Below, piece after piece: positions 1-11,930 of a stretch of 64,000 bases of DNA. How positions within the stretch are numbered: position 1 is the stretch's first letter; each line of letters opens with the position of its first letter. Origin of the DNA: Pyxicephalus adspersus (Eukaryota > Chordata > Amphibia > Anura > Pyxicephalidae); the NCBI RefSeq assembly GCF_032062135.1, contig NC_092862.1, positions 99,047,364-99,111,363 of the forward strand. Direction: 5' to 3'. The notes beneath the pieces were generated by a model. That model had not been told where the DNA came from. It searched no databases and saw only the letters and a list, made by a program, of their open reading frames with translations. Both the position numbers and the translations under genes were made by a program.

Positions 1-1469
1 AGAAAGCTATTTGAAAATGATGTCAATTTCTTTGTGAGATTTATTAAACTTGATTGCCAACTTTAAAATACAGACCGCATGTGTTTTAGATGAGTGCTTT
101 GACAATTAATTTTCATTATCTATTATTTGCAATGTGCCAACATTTGTTCAATATACTTGTAAGAGAAAATAAAGTAACATTATTGGTGATAGTACCATGC
201 AATCTTCAAAGTAATAGTTAAAGAATCTCTTTCTCTCTGAAAATAAATGAAATTGGGTATGGCAGTGGAATAATCAACTTTATATTTAGTCTTTTTTTTG
301 CCGTTCCAATTTCTTCAAATGTATTATTTGTGCCTCCTGTCCAAGAAATGTGGTTGCCACCAGATAACTACAAACAATACATTGGCAAAGTTAGGTGTGA
401 ATATGTGAAGCAAACATGTACACTCTAAGACCCCCCTTCATATTTGTGGCTGTAATTACGTGGTAAGCTGCTTCCAGGCACTCAGCAAACTACTTTTTTT
501 TTTTTTGCCCAGGAGTGGCAAACCGCATCGCAGGGTAATGCATTTGAATTTATTACCGCAGCATTTGCAATGGAAATTCTGTTCTTTCTCTAGAGGAGGA
601 AAAGCAACTGCAAGGTCAGAAGCAAAGTTTTTTTTCTAGGAACTGCAGCACAACATAACTGCATGCAAACATGTGCACAAAATGGTTCCAGACGCTCCCA
701 TTCGGTTAAATGGGAGCAGATGGGAGTGCAATTGAGACTGCAGTACAACCCTGCGGTCAAGCACCAGTCTGAAATGGGCCTAAGGATGCTTTTTCACGTC
801 AGTAGTAACCATATTCTTTTCTTTTTCTCTGTGCTGCAGTATAGTGTAAAAGGAAGTAGGAACTATATGGGTCAATGTACATGTGTGCATTGCAGCATGT
901 ATGGTAGCACATATGGATATAACAGTGGGAATCTAGCCTTGAACAATCACTGTAATTCTACATAGTTAATATTAACAGGTGCAAAAGAATTAAAGAAATG
1001 TTTTTGCTACTACTACTGTGGACCCCAAACCCACTTTAGCTTTAGGTGCTTGTGGGATAAATGTAATCTATCATCCTGAGATCATTCTGTAATGTGTCTA
1101 TCATGGAGCCAGAGGTGTTAAAATTGCTTTGCAGAGATTTACTATATTTTTGACAATATGAAAACTATGCAGCAGTGCTTTAAGGGATTTTTTTTACGCA
1201 AAAATGTAGCTCTATACAAATGTACAGTGTAAACCCAACAATAAAATCTCACTTAAGCTTTAATATGTTAACGTAATTTCAAAAGTAATTTTTTAAAATG
1301 TAATATTTTTCTTCTAAATATACCTGCTGATTCTACAATGAAGGTTCCTGTTCAGGAATTTTCTGTTATAAACTGACAATACCCTTAAAACTTTTTCTGG
1401 GTTGTAAGACTATCATACAGGCTTCTAATGAGGTCTACAGGTAGCTTTTCCAACACATAATACCCAAAC
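1..1469. other. Non-coding AT-rich DNA
   Basis: I see no gene here. Homopolymer runs occur at about 493-506 (T) and 628-635 (T). The stretch at roughly 640-790 has a more GC-rich, repeat-like character, with a short inverted motif around 'CTCCCATTC...AATGGGAG' at 697-714, and may be an old MITE. The open frame at 663-965 has no recognisable domain and I treat it as chance. Confidence 0.6.
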
Positions 1470-1620
1470 TGTCATGGTGTCATGGACGGTGTGGTAGACC
1501 CTCCATGCTTGACAGAGACAAGTATGGGGCACAAAATCTAAGACACCAGCCTCTGGCCTCACCAGCTGGAATAGAGGTCCATATTAAAGATATCCTCTTA
1601 CCTTTTATCCTGTAGTCAAA
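1470..1620 (-). mobile_element. LTR fragment, Gypsy-like
   Basis: This fragment begins TGTCATGGTGTCATGG and continues into a 'GGCACAAAATCTAAGaCacCAGCCT' type motif. The same motif appears in the minus-strand reading of the solo LTR at 17859-18491 and in the fragment at 45440. That places it in the same LTR family, in minus orientation. The other end is lost. Similarity was judged by eye. Confidence 0.45.
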
Positions 1621-2600
1621 AATTTTAGATTTCCCTACTTTTTCTTCTATTTCTACATGACAATGATCATCAGTACAAATAGAAGAGTAAAGTTCCCCAA
1701 ATAGGGGCAGCAATAAAATCTAAACTGTCCCCTGAAAATAAGTTATTATTAATATTACATTATTATTATTAATAATATTATTAAATACAATTCCCCACCT
1801 TCCTTATGTCCCAATTCTCTTCTTTTCTTAATGTTAATGCCAGCAGAAGTGTTAACCTAACACTAAGCATAAGAATTTAACTTTTATTTATCTAATCTAT
1901 CCATCTATCTATCTATTTATCTATCTATCTAAATCAGCTGCCTGTACATCCTGCTGACTGGTCTTTAGAACTGCAGGATTTTTTTCCCCCTGGGTAATGT
2001 TTATAGTACCCATATGTGCCAACACTCTGCGGCACCTAGGTCAGCAGCCTGCAGGGTACAAGAGCATAGAATTGGAACACTTACCTTTGGGTTCACATAT
2101 GTCCTACAAGGTTCTGCTGAATACTGAGATCTGTAGTTCCATACTAATATTATTTGCAGGCTGTTAGCTTTGTATACCAGAGTTTGTATGAGAAATATGT
2201 TTATTGGGATATAAATTTGTCTTAGATAAATTAAGCAGATTCCTGTTTATGCCTTGACATCCTATAAATATTATTCTTCACATACTACTTTACAAGCAAA
2301 TTTTATGCCATTTTAAAACCGAAGGGACCAATTTGGGATGATCAAGTGAAAGCAGAATAAAACACTGCAACACACACGTTCCAGCAAATTTACTGCATGT
2401 CATCCATGTAATAGAAATATAACTTTGAGTAATTAACTAATTTAAAATAAGAAAAGTCATATAGGCACATATTAATTAGTGGATGATGTCTAAATTCACT
2501 GCAGAAAAGTCTCATGGACTTTATAATTCAAGCAGAGGGGAATTTGTGATAAACGTTCAGACATTTACTGTGTCCTAAGCTAAGAGATATATTACATTGA
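1621..2600. other. AT-rich non-coding DNA with small microsatellites
   Basis: No gene is seen. An ATT/AAT-rich patch lies at 1740-1787 and an impure TCTA/TTTA tetranucleotide repeat at about 1886-1932. The rest is unremarkable. Confidence 0.6.
1886..1932. repeat. (TCTA)n microsatellite, impure
   Basis: Repeated ATCT/ATTT tetranucleotides are seen directly, with several interruptions. Confidence 0.85.
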
Positions 2601-2608
2601 CTGATGGC

Positions 2609-3010
2609 TAGGGATGAGCGAGAATGCCTCTGACATTCTTGCGAAAATTTCCTCAAACTCCGAACTTTTGGTGAACCGATTTAGCGGACCCATCGAAAGA
2701 TCGAGAAAATCATTACAGGAGGAGTATCGCCGCTGCAATGCAGCTGTAGGAGTCCTCCTGTCCGCAAACCCCTGGCACTAGAAATTAAATGAGGGCCTGC
2801 CCTTATTTAACCTCTAGTGCCCGGACATTGCAGCCGCGGTACTCCTCCTGTTAGTGTGAGTCCCGCTGCTGTGTTCATTATGAATGATTGCAGCATTCAT
2901 TGATGAGCCGTGGTACTTGCACTGTCAGTGTCACTGTCATCACTGTCATCACAGGATGATTCCCACGGCTGCATTCATTCATGATGAGCACAGCCAGAAA
3001 ATTTTCACCT
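2609..3010 (+). mobile_element. hAT-type MITE, 3' end lost
   Basis: It starts TAGGGATGAGCGAGAATGCC, the same terminal sequence as the complete elements at 31640-32104 and, in reverse, 49408-50407. Inside, it carries the family's hairpin module: 'GGCACTAGAAATTAAAT' near 2765 and 'ATTTAACCTCTAGTGCC' near 2806. A 'TTCATTGATGAGC' segment also matches the other copies. No matching right terminal repeat or 8-bp duplication is visible, so the right edge (about 3010) is approximate and the element is probably truncated. Confidence 0.65.
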
Positions 3011-3680
3011 TGCTGCACCCACCCCCTACTACACAAACACACTACAGAGGCTATTTTTTGTTTTGAGGGATTGGTATAGAGATAATAATACTTACCTAAT
3101 ATCTCACATTCTAGGCAGCCATAGCTCTTTTCTACTTTGATCCAATAGGCAAAAAGATGGGTATCATTGAAAGATGGAAAGCAAGCCGCAGCCACCTACC
3201 GGGTTATTGGTTACAAATCATGTAAATAAATTAAGTATAATTTATTGAAAGGAGAAAAAATAACACATCCCTCAATGCTACTATATTGCTACTATATTAC
3301 CATATGCATAATGTACGCTGCTGATGTTTGCATAATGTACGTTACTGATTTATAGCTTGTTAATTTTTTAGTTGGTCTCACAGCGCTGTAGTTTTTGTAT
3401 TAATCTACTTCTTTATGCACCTTCTAACTATAATAATAGTATATAAAATAATCTATACTACTACAGATACAGAGTTGAGCAGGCCCATAAGTAAAAGTAA
3501 TATAGTAATTTTCAGGTTCTAAACTTTGCTTTATTTATACTGGGTATGTTTTTTTGCTTTTTGGTTGAATCTCTGGTAATTGACATGCAGAGAGCCTACT
3601 CTTTTTTCTCCTTTTAGCCATTGTCCCAAAAGGTGCTGAGAAGCATTGCTTAAAAAGTTTATGAATGTAAACAATGCCAT
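3011..3680. other. Non-coding DNA
   Basis: No gene or clear repeat is recognised between the truncated MITE and the G tract. Confidence 0.6.
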
Positions 3681-3685
3681 CAGGT

Positions 3686-3701
3686 GGGGGGGGGGGGGGG
3701 G
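3686..3701 (+). repeat. Poly-G run of 16
   Basis: Sixteen consecutive G residues are seen directly. Such runs are prone to slippage and sequencing error, so the length may be inexact. Confidence 0.9.
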
Positions 3702-3817
3702 TTTGAGGATAGATCTATTAAGGGCAGTGGGTGCAAAAGATGTATGGGAAAGTCTACCAAACTTGACATGTTGAAAGCATCAAACGTTGCTTTTACAAGT
3801 CTTTTCCACATGCTTAG

Positions 3818-4485
3818 TGTTAGGGGACAATTATCTGCCTGGGGATCCCGTGTTGTAGGCCACCTCAGGTCAGTGCGCCCTGTTTATTCTTTTCATTAGC
3901 ATCGCTTGCAGCAGCAGGGAAGATCAGGCAAATAGCTGTCAGTCCTCTGCTCTGCAGCCTGCCGCATCCCTGGTTTCCCTTTGGCTGTGAATGGTCTCTT
4001 GGCATCCCCTGCTCTGATACCGTGTGCAGCTGAAGGGATTTAGAGTTGTGCTGAGGCTAATGAGCAGAGTAGTTTCTGACCTCAGTCCTGAGCTGCCTGT
4101 CTGTTCCCAGTAACCTGTGCTTGTTGTAGTGTTAAGCTAAACTGACTTGCTGATGGTGCATGAATTTGTTTGATTTACTGTTGCTGACTTTGCCTGTTCC
4201 TGACCCTTGGATTGTACGCTGCCTGAACCGACCTTTGGCCTGTGACCCCTACTCTGCTTTGTGCTTCTGCTTGGATACCATGTGTGATAGAGTTTGGCTT
4301 AGTATTCTGGATTTACCTTTGTAGGAACCTTGTACTGCTTTACCTGTGGGCTCCTGGTCCTCTGCCAGCCCTTTCCCAGATTCCATCCCTTGTCCTGGAG
4401 GCACACAAGGAGACGCACCCAGTCTCCCTAAGACTAAGCAGGGGCTTGTTATAGACGAAGACTAGCAAGGGACCAGGGGCTTACA
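3818..4485 (+). mobile_element. Solo LTR-like element, Gypsy-type
   Basis: The segment starts TGTTAGGGGACAATT and ends GGGGCTTACA, giving the TG...CA borders of a retroviral-type LTR. It is rich in CTG, CCT and TGCCTG words, as frog Gypsy LTRs tend to be. The motif 'CTGAACCGACCTTTGGCC' followed by 'TGTGACCCCTACTCTGCTT' recurs in reverse at 58830-58885, so it is a dispersed family. Flanks CTTAG (left) and CTAGG (right) are only weakly alike, so the target duplication is uncertain. No internal retroelement genes adjoin it, which fits a solo LTR left by recombination. Confidence 0.55.
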
Positions 4486-7400
4486 CTAGGTTTTCATTGT
4501 GCTAATTACAATGATTATAAAGAAAGAAAGATGACCTACGGTTATCAATAATGAATGTTTAATTTGGATTATTGTACTTTAATGAAATGTGACTGAATAT
4601 TGAGTGGGAGTAATTCCCACTAGAACTCATGCAGTGATTTCAGCACTTTCTGACTATGGCCAAGACATTTTGCTAGCCATGGTAGCACTTCAAAAATTTG
4701 GTGATCAACAAAATCAGCTTATGCACAAAGCAGGGAACATGAATTAATTGCTCACAATTTTAGTCTTATTGTCAGTGACCACATTGCCAAATTGGAGGCA
4801 GCAGGGTAAGAGTCAATGTTTTTGCATGGTGGAAAAATACCTGCCTCAAATGTAACTTTTCTTATCCAGACTGACTAGAAAGAGGATTGCATGGCAGCGC
4901 CTGAGCCTGAAAGGATCTAATTGTGGGGATACTACTCCTGACCTTGATCCCACAATGCGGATGTGTCAGTGCCACAAAAAAAAAACATTCTCCCAATGGG
5001 ACATAAAGGTCATGTACTGCCCCTTCCTGTAGCCACCTTCCTAGGTACCTGCCATTGGACCTGGCCACACAGTGCAAACTTTAGGGAAGTGTACATACAA
5101 TGGGCTACATGTTTATAGGAATAGCTTGTTTATAACATACTGATGGCTTAGGAGCTGAGCACACCCCAAAAGTTCTTTAAACAAGCTGGCTTCCATCAAC
5201 TTGTATGGAAAAACTATACTACTAGCAGCTTGATCAGCATGTTTGGTTGGCAAACAAAAGGATGGCTTGGCTGTACTTCTGTATCCAAGCCAAGCATTTT
5301 CCTATTGAGAACTGACATCTACAAGATAAGGGAGGAGGAATAGGAAGTGAATGCAATAGGAAAATATAAAAATTAGGGAGTTGCAAAGATAGTCCTCTTT
5401 GTATAGTGTTTATACTAAGTAAGTGGATAATGCTTCTTCATGTGCTGTATGGGAGGGGGTGTTGAATATTGTCAATTTGTTCCTGTTGTTTTCCTGAAGC
5501 TGCATCCTTCTTTTTAATGGTTATGAGTACTGCAGAAAAAGCAGGAGCACCCTGGCTCAAGCGTAGTGTATCATGTTCACTGTCTACATCTCTCTGTTAT
5601 ATAAGATGATATTATTATTTTAGAGGTATTGGTCTTAGTCTGATAAAGCTGCTGAGGTAATGAAATTTATCACTACTTACCACTTATCTCAATGATCAAA
5701 CGGTGGCAGTACATTTAGAAAAGCTGATGTGACAGATGTCGACCCAATTGAGGTCATTTGAAATTTAATGTCTTTAAAATATTCATAGAATGCATATAGT
5801 ATAATTACTTTTCCCCACACAAACATCAAATACATAAAGAGAAATAATTGGTATGATTTCACTTGCTTGAGAGCCATGCTGTTCCCAATCACATTCCCAA
5901 AGGTATTTTCCCAAAATCACTTTTCACAAAAGTACTTTCCCTAAGTAAAGAGTAGCAAGCACTATCAGATAATTTTCTTTTTTTTTTTCTATCTGTCCCT
6001 AGATTAGTTCCTTCTCTAATTAGTCAAACACTGTCTGTTTTAGAGGGCTGCCAAAGCAGCATCTGACTGTCATTGGATAATCCTGACTGTGGGCACTTTT
6101 CCCACACATAAGATAATAAAACCTTAAATCGGATTGCTCAAACTTTGAGTCTTGATGTAAATTCAAAATAGCTCAGATCCGAATTCCAAGTCGAAATTGA
6201 TCACAACCAACTGACCAGGACTATTTCCTCCTAAAAATCAGGGCATGTTTTATTTCCTTTTCCCCTATATGATTGTAACATGTTTGTTTACAGTTCTTTA
6301 CATAAATCTCTGCTTGGAAAAGTAAGGTTGGCTTTTCTTTAGACATGAAACAATACTTTTTCTAATAAATTATCATATACACTATTCATTACAATTACTT
6401 AGTCCTTTGCATTTTTTTTAGAATGTTATGTTAAGAAATAGAATTTTATCTCCCCTATCTCGCCTGAGGGACAGTCATGTACTAACTACCACTGACCTTC
6501 AAGAACATACTACCATGAAACCCAATAGTAGCTGTTTACTGTCAATCACCACACTAAAACTGTAAAGGGTTTTAGAGTCTTTTAAATGCTGACAAATAAA
6601 AACAGTGTTATCATATGACATACCTTTTGCAAACAGAATAGAACAGCAAATAGCATAGGCTTAGTATTGCATAGTATTTTTCCTATTGTAAAAACTTCAC
6701 AGTAACCAATAATAGAATACATCAAAATATAATTTATATTAAATAATAATAATAATTTCTATTGGTGAGCTAAATATATATATTACAGTGAGATAATTTA
6801 GTCTAAATAGTAGTAGGGAATGAAAAGTCCATTGAGCTTGACTCTTCTGATGACGAATGTTGAAAAATTAATGTGAACAAATTGTATTGTTCTACAGACA
6901 GTTTTAGGGGAAGGTGAACGTTCTTTTATTACATTTCTAGCTCTATAAACTCATATAGCATAAAACATTTTTGGAGGAGCATACTGGACCATCTTTCAAA
7001 GCAGAACTCCAGCTTTACCTGGAATGGGAGGAATGCCCACTCAAACATGGCCAATTTCCACACATAAAGCAAAACTCAAAAGAATAAAACTCATGGATAT
7101 CTTTCCCTTAAAGTCTCAACTGCTTCAGAGCAGTGTGTGTACCATGCAAAATCCACATACTGCCCATAACCTACATAAACTTTGCACAAAAACAAATTCA
7201 TCAGTTATTCATTATCATCTTTGAGAGAGAAACCCTGCCACCATGTCCCAGTTGGAATTATTGTAAATCCACTGTAGTGCTATGACATTTAGATTTAAAC
7301 ATTAAAGATCAGATGTTAAATAGAGCTACAATTTCTTGGCACTGTTCATCTTAAGTTAATTTGCAACTACCCCAAGAAAACTGTTTACATATGTAAACTA

Positions 7401-9298
7401 TGCCCTATGACATAGTAATAGTGAAAAATACACACACATTTAAAAAGAATGAATGATAACATTAATTTTACCGAGGGCTAAGCCAACATACACTAATGGC
7501 AATGCATGTCTACTTTCACTCACGCCAGCATCAACTGAACATCTGTATTATTCTATTAGTGATATCAGTGGGTCATGGTAGCAAAATATGTGTTAGTGTG
7601 GTTGACTGTAGATTTTACCAAAGGCATGTATGACAGGGTGATAATTCAGAAACACAATTAGGAGATTGCTATCACCCCATAATAGGGAATGTTTGAACAA
7701 GGACTTTCATGGCTGTATCGCCAAGTATTTCTATGAATGAATACAATATACTCAAGCCTTTTAAAAATACAGGGATATTCTAAAGTTTTTTTTTAGATTT
7801 TAAGGATTGGAATTAGATCTTTTTTTTAAAATTGCCTTCTGCAGCCAACACTGTACATATTATGGTCCCTGTATTTGTTGTTCACCAATATCAACTACTA
7901 AAATAAAAAAAAGGAAAATAGGTAATCTGTACAAATCAAGGGAAGAGACATGGAAAAGAGGATGATATTAGGTATTCAGAAATAAATGAGATTCCGAACA
8001 GTATTCAACAGATATATTGGTGTTATTTAAAAGGTGAGTTTCGTTTTTTTTTTTTTTTTTTCTAGCTGCAATACTCAATTGAAAGGGTTTATAGTCTAAG
8101 AAGAAAGTGAAGGGATTTTTTTTATTTAAGGTTCTCTTGGCGAGAAGCGCAATGATAAACTAATTTCCATAATGGGAATACAGTCACACATGGCGTTATT
8201 CTGTGCTGCTGGGTTTCCCAGTACAGGCTTCATCTGTTAGATGCACTTAATGTACACTTCAACACCTTACCAACCTTGGCAATTCAATGTTCAAGTTTAA
8301 ACCTGCTCGGTGTGTGGCTGATTGCAATCATATAATTTACCTGTTAGAATTGCCTCTAAAGCAAATGTCAACTTGTAATCAAACTCCCGTAGAGCTGAAT
8401 TTCTGCCAACTACTGTGGCAATGAAAGCTTAAAGGTATAGTATGTTTTTAGTTATATGTGTAATAAATTTACGAAAAATATTGTATTATAAATATAGATT
8501 AGTAAGCCTTTTTTTAGACTTGAGTTTCCAAACACCAAATTATGGAGGTAAAACATAAGAAATATTGTGCAAAATGTACATTTATTAGAAAATGATTCTA
8601 TCTCCGACCAAATATATGCAGTCCAGTTAATGTGCAATGAAATCTATAAGATCATTGTAAATTGGAAAGTGGGAATATTACACTTTTAGATGTATGAGCT
8701 GATCAGGTACCAGTGCTGCTTACAGTGCAGTTTTGTTGTGAAAATGAAAAACATTTAACGTTAGCAATGAGCTATAAAATAAGTAAAATGAATCTCTGTA
8801 GTCTTCTTTAAAGCTGTTCTTCAGCACTGTGTATTCATTAAACAAAAAAAAAAATAATGCAGTTTTAAATACAGCTAGTATAACTAATTGATTTCTGTTT
8901 TATATTAGGTTTCTGTATTCTTTTGCACAACAGCACTGAGAGAGGATAGTGACAGTTCTGTGATGCCTTACAGTCTGATTATACATTCTTGTACATTCCC
9001 ACCAAATCTATGCAATATGAGGATCTACTAGGGTTGGACTGGCCCTCCTGATGACTGAAACAACAATAGTCTGTAGTTAAACTGTTTTTTGTGCCATATA
9101 GTAGGTCACAGGACAGTTGTCTGGTTCTCTTGTGGGCCCCTGGTCTCTGCTGCCTTACAAAAAGCAGCCAAAGCATGCCAGCAAAGCTATGCATCATCAT
9201 TCCCTGATGCTGTATGTCAAATACTTTGCATTTGCACTGGTAAAGGGCAATAAATATTGTATGTGATTTTTCTGTTGTTCAAACTGCTGGCAATTTAG
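4486..9298. other. Long gene-free interval
   Basis: I see no supported gene or named repeat in this 4.8-kb stretch. Poly-T/poly-A tracts occur near 5973-5989, 8045-8061 and 8844-8855, and a short AT-rich patch with (TAA) repeats near 6741-6760. All open frames here are under 82 codons and lack known motifs. Confidence 0.6.
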
Positions 9299-9760
9299 GA
9301 GTTATATGCATTTTCCATTCATTTGTGAGCAGACAGAAGGATAAATACTGAGATTGGCTGCAGCTCGAAGAGGAAGAATTCTCACCATGAGAGGTTGACC
9401 GAGGAAAATGCCTGGAGAGTGACTGTGGAAAAATAACTTTTCTATAGCTTAGTACCCTGTGTACCCTGTGAAATTTCAGCAATAGGGTCGGAGACAGAGA
9501 GTCTGATTTATTAAAGCTTTCCAAGGCTGGAGAGGATAGACTTTCATCAGAGTAGCTGGGTAAACCAGCAAACCTGGAATGAATTTCCTAAAAGTCATTT
9601 GCTATTTGTTAGAAAATGTTTTTAATCCTGGAATAGATCTGTTCCAGGTTTGCTAGATCACCCAGCTTTATGGATGAAAGTGTATCCTCCCCAGCCTTGA
9701 AGAACTTTAATAAACGAGACCCTGCTCACAAATGAATGGAGAATGCATATATATATGAGT
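9299..9760. mobile_element. Nested inverted-repeat element
   Basis: Two pairs of inverted arms are visible. The outer pair is 'ATATGCATTTTCCATTCATT' with the following TGTGAGC (about 9305-9332), matched in reverse by 'GCTCACAAATGAATGG' plus AGAATGCATAT (about 9724-9750). The inner pair is 'GTCTGATTTATTAAAGC' (9501) against a reverse copy ending at about 9722, with further arms 'CAGCAAACCTGGAATG' and 'CCAGGTTTGCT'. The inner pair belongs to the palindromic family also found at 10764, 13534 and 55928. On the right the two arms abut, while on the left they are about 170 bp apart. Confidence 0.6.
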
Positions 9761-10194
9761 GGCGAGAGGCCAGCAGCCATTGACAGTCCAATATATTGAC
9801 TGCTCTAGCTTGTTTCCCTTCTCTGACCAACAGAGATTTAGATGATATAAAGCTTCATAACCAACCTTTCCTGTGAATCACAAATACTCCTTTTAGGAGT
9901 ATGATCACTTCAACTAACACTAAGGGCCCCAACACAGGGAACAACTGTACCTATAGTACCAGTGGCTCTTGAGTTTAGGGAGCTAGTTCTAATAATAGCA
10001 TGATCTAGTTTATTTATGGTATTCTGTTTCCATTAATGGCTAAGATTAATATTGTCTGGTTTGCTTGTGATTTTCTATTGCTATGTAATGAAAGTGCTGT
10101 CCATAGTTCATATTGCTGTTTGGAATTTTATTGCAGAGTTGCACCCCTTTTCCCGCTTAGTGTGCTGGATCTGTGGATTCATACAGGCAGGTTG
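9761..10194. other. Non-coding DNA
   Basis: Nothing recognised, apart from a short (TA) patch at about 9746-9757. Confidence 0.55.
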
Positions 10195-10521
10195 TTAAGC
10201 TACGTACACACGGCAGATTTTTATCGCCCGATAATCGGCATTGGCCAATTATCGGGCGAAAATCTTCCGTGTGTACAGTCGGTGTCGTCCATCGTCCGGA
10301 CGGATCCACGGACGATGGACGACAGCCGATCGTAATGAAAGGGAAGGGGAGAGCGCGCAGCAGGGTGCCGCTCCGTCGCTCTCCCCCCTCCCCTCTCCAT
10401 AGAGCATGAACGGTGCTGTATGTACAGCATCGTTCATGCATCTTGCAGCACCTTTTCGTTGGAAAGGATCGTGAAAGATCCTTTCCAACGACAAAAATTG
10501 CAAGTGTGTACGCAGCTTTAA
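10195..10521. mobile_element. Palindromic MITE with TTAA duplication
   Basis: The element is bounded by TTAA on both sides (10195-10198 and 10518-10521). Its inverted termini are AGCTACGTACACAC and, in reverse, AGCTGCGTACACAC. It is more GC- and CpG-rich than its surroundings. Several internal hairpins are visible: 'CCCGATAATCGG' against 'CCAATTATCGGG', 'GTCCATCGTCCG' against 'CGGACGATGGAC', and 'GTTGGAAAGGATC' against 'GATCCTTTCCAAC'. A TTAA target site is shared by piggyBac and Kolobok/T2 elements, and I cannot tell which mobilised it. Open frames inside it are by-products of the palindromes. A second, broken copy starts at 57351. Confidence 0.8.
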
Positions 10522-10763
10522 TGAGAATGTTGTTAAACCCTACAGATTTCTGTAGGTTTCAAATATATAATTGAACCATATGTTGTATTCAAATATACTA
10601 GTTATGCTGATATAACATATATAATATTCTGATAAAAAAAGCTCAGACATTTTATAGGGGTAAGGAAATATGTATGCTTTGTAGTTGCATTTGATAAACG
10701 TTGTTTAGTGCAGCAATATATTGTTTTTCTATTTTATATGTGCCATAAGTGGTAAATCAAGCA

Positions 10764-10910
10764 TTAGGCCTGATTTATTAAAGTTCTCAAAGACTGGAGA
10801 AGATAGACTATCATCTGATGCACCAACCTGAAATGGATCTGGTCCAGAATTAAATTCATTTGCGGTCTTACAGTCTACAATCTTGGAGGGTTTTAGTAAA
10901 TCAGACCCAT
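10764..10910. mobile_element. Degenerate palindromic MITE
   Basis: It begins 'TAGGCCTGATTTATTAAAG' and ends with the reverse of the same end, 'TTTTAGTAAATCAGACCC'. The centre 'GAAATGGATCTGGTCCAG' matches the copies at 13534 and 55928. Internal deletions have shortened it. Confidence 0.65.
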
Positions 10911-11210
10911 TGTGTAGTAGACCTTAATTACTCTACTCAAACCTTAAAGAGGTATTTTCCTTCCTACCAGATACTAGTAGAGTCTGTGTGATTGTGTCAT
11001 AGTTAACTTGAATACAGCATAATAATTCCCCATAAACACAATGAAATTAAATGACAGAAGTGAAAGTGTTTCCATGCATTTAGAACTAGCAGTTTTCTAT
11101 CTTAGTAAAGAGGTGTCACATCTTAGTAAAAGAGGCCACATTTTATGATTTCAATTATAAGTTATTCTAGGGAAAATAATTTGGTATGAATTTCCAACAC
11201 ACAGAGAACT

Positions 11211-11250
11211 TTTATATACTTAGTGACCATTTTATTGGAAATACTTATCT
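11211..11250 (+). mobile_element. Possible Tc1/mariner terminal repeat
   Basis: The sequence 'TATACTTAGTGACCATTTTA' followed by TTGGAAATACTTATCTAGTA resembles a diverged Tc1/mariner terminus of the kind ending in CACTTTATTAGGTAC. No matching partner or transposase is adjacent. Confidence 0.35.
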
Positions 11251-11438
11251 AGTATTCATAAAGTTGTACACCTGGTTAGCAAATACAAATATTTAGATAT
11301 ATGGTGGGATTCAAAAGATGTTTATTTGGTATTAAATTAGCATGCCAGAAAGAAAACAAATCTGCGGGATGCAGCTAGTGCTCTAACAGTTTACCGGACT
11401 GGCATACACAAGAATGTTTTCTGGTACAGAGTATATAC

Positions 11439-11930
11439 CTTACATAGTTACACTGAAGGTCAAGTTGAAAAACGACATATGTCTATCAAGTTCAACCACT
11501 AGGGAAATAAACATATCCCAGATATAAAACCCTATGGACACAGTTGGCCCAGAGGAAGGCAAAAAAAACCCTGGTACAATTTGCTTTAACAGGGGAAAAA
11601 AAATCCTTCTTGATTCCATGAGGCAATAATATGTTCCCTGGATCAACGGTCACTGTTATTTTTACTTTAAAGCCTTAATACCCAGTTATATTCTGTGCTT
11701 CTGGAAAAACATCCAGCTTTTTCTTAAGCAAGCTATAGTAGTTGATGAAACTACTTCCTGAGGGAGCAGATTGCACATTTTCACAGACCTTACAGTGAAG
11801 AATCCCTTCCTTATCCGGAGCCTAAACTTCTTTTCCTCCAGACGCAAAGAGTGCCCTCTTGTTCTTTGTAATGATCTCAAATTGAATAATTTGAGATCAT
11901 TAAGAGAGCTCTCTATATGGATCATTTATA
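11439..11930 (-). pseudogene. CR1/L2-like LINE 3' end with reverse transcriptase tail
   Basis: Read on the minus strand, a relic of the ORF2 C terminus comes first (about 11925-11690). It shows the familiar motif order 'RGHSLRL', 'RxRKGFFTVRSV' and 'NLLPQEVVSS', which closes the reverse-transcriptase polyprotein of CR1/L2-type non-LTR retrotransposons. It is followed by a 3' UTR with the short inverted pair GGTTGAACTTGAT...CTTGACCT and then 'TAACTATGTAAGG' (about 11450-11440). The 3' UTR is shared with the fragment at 21999-22052. The ORF has lost its upstream domains, so the copy is 5'-truncated, the usual fate of LINEs. CR1 versus L2 cannot be settled by eye. Confidence 0.65.

Noticed and set aside
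10157..10503. Five overlapping frames of 69-99 codons on both strands
   Set aside because: All lie in the GC-rich palindromic TTAA MITE, where inverted symmetry removes stops on both strands.
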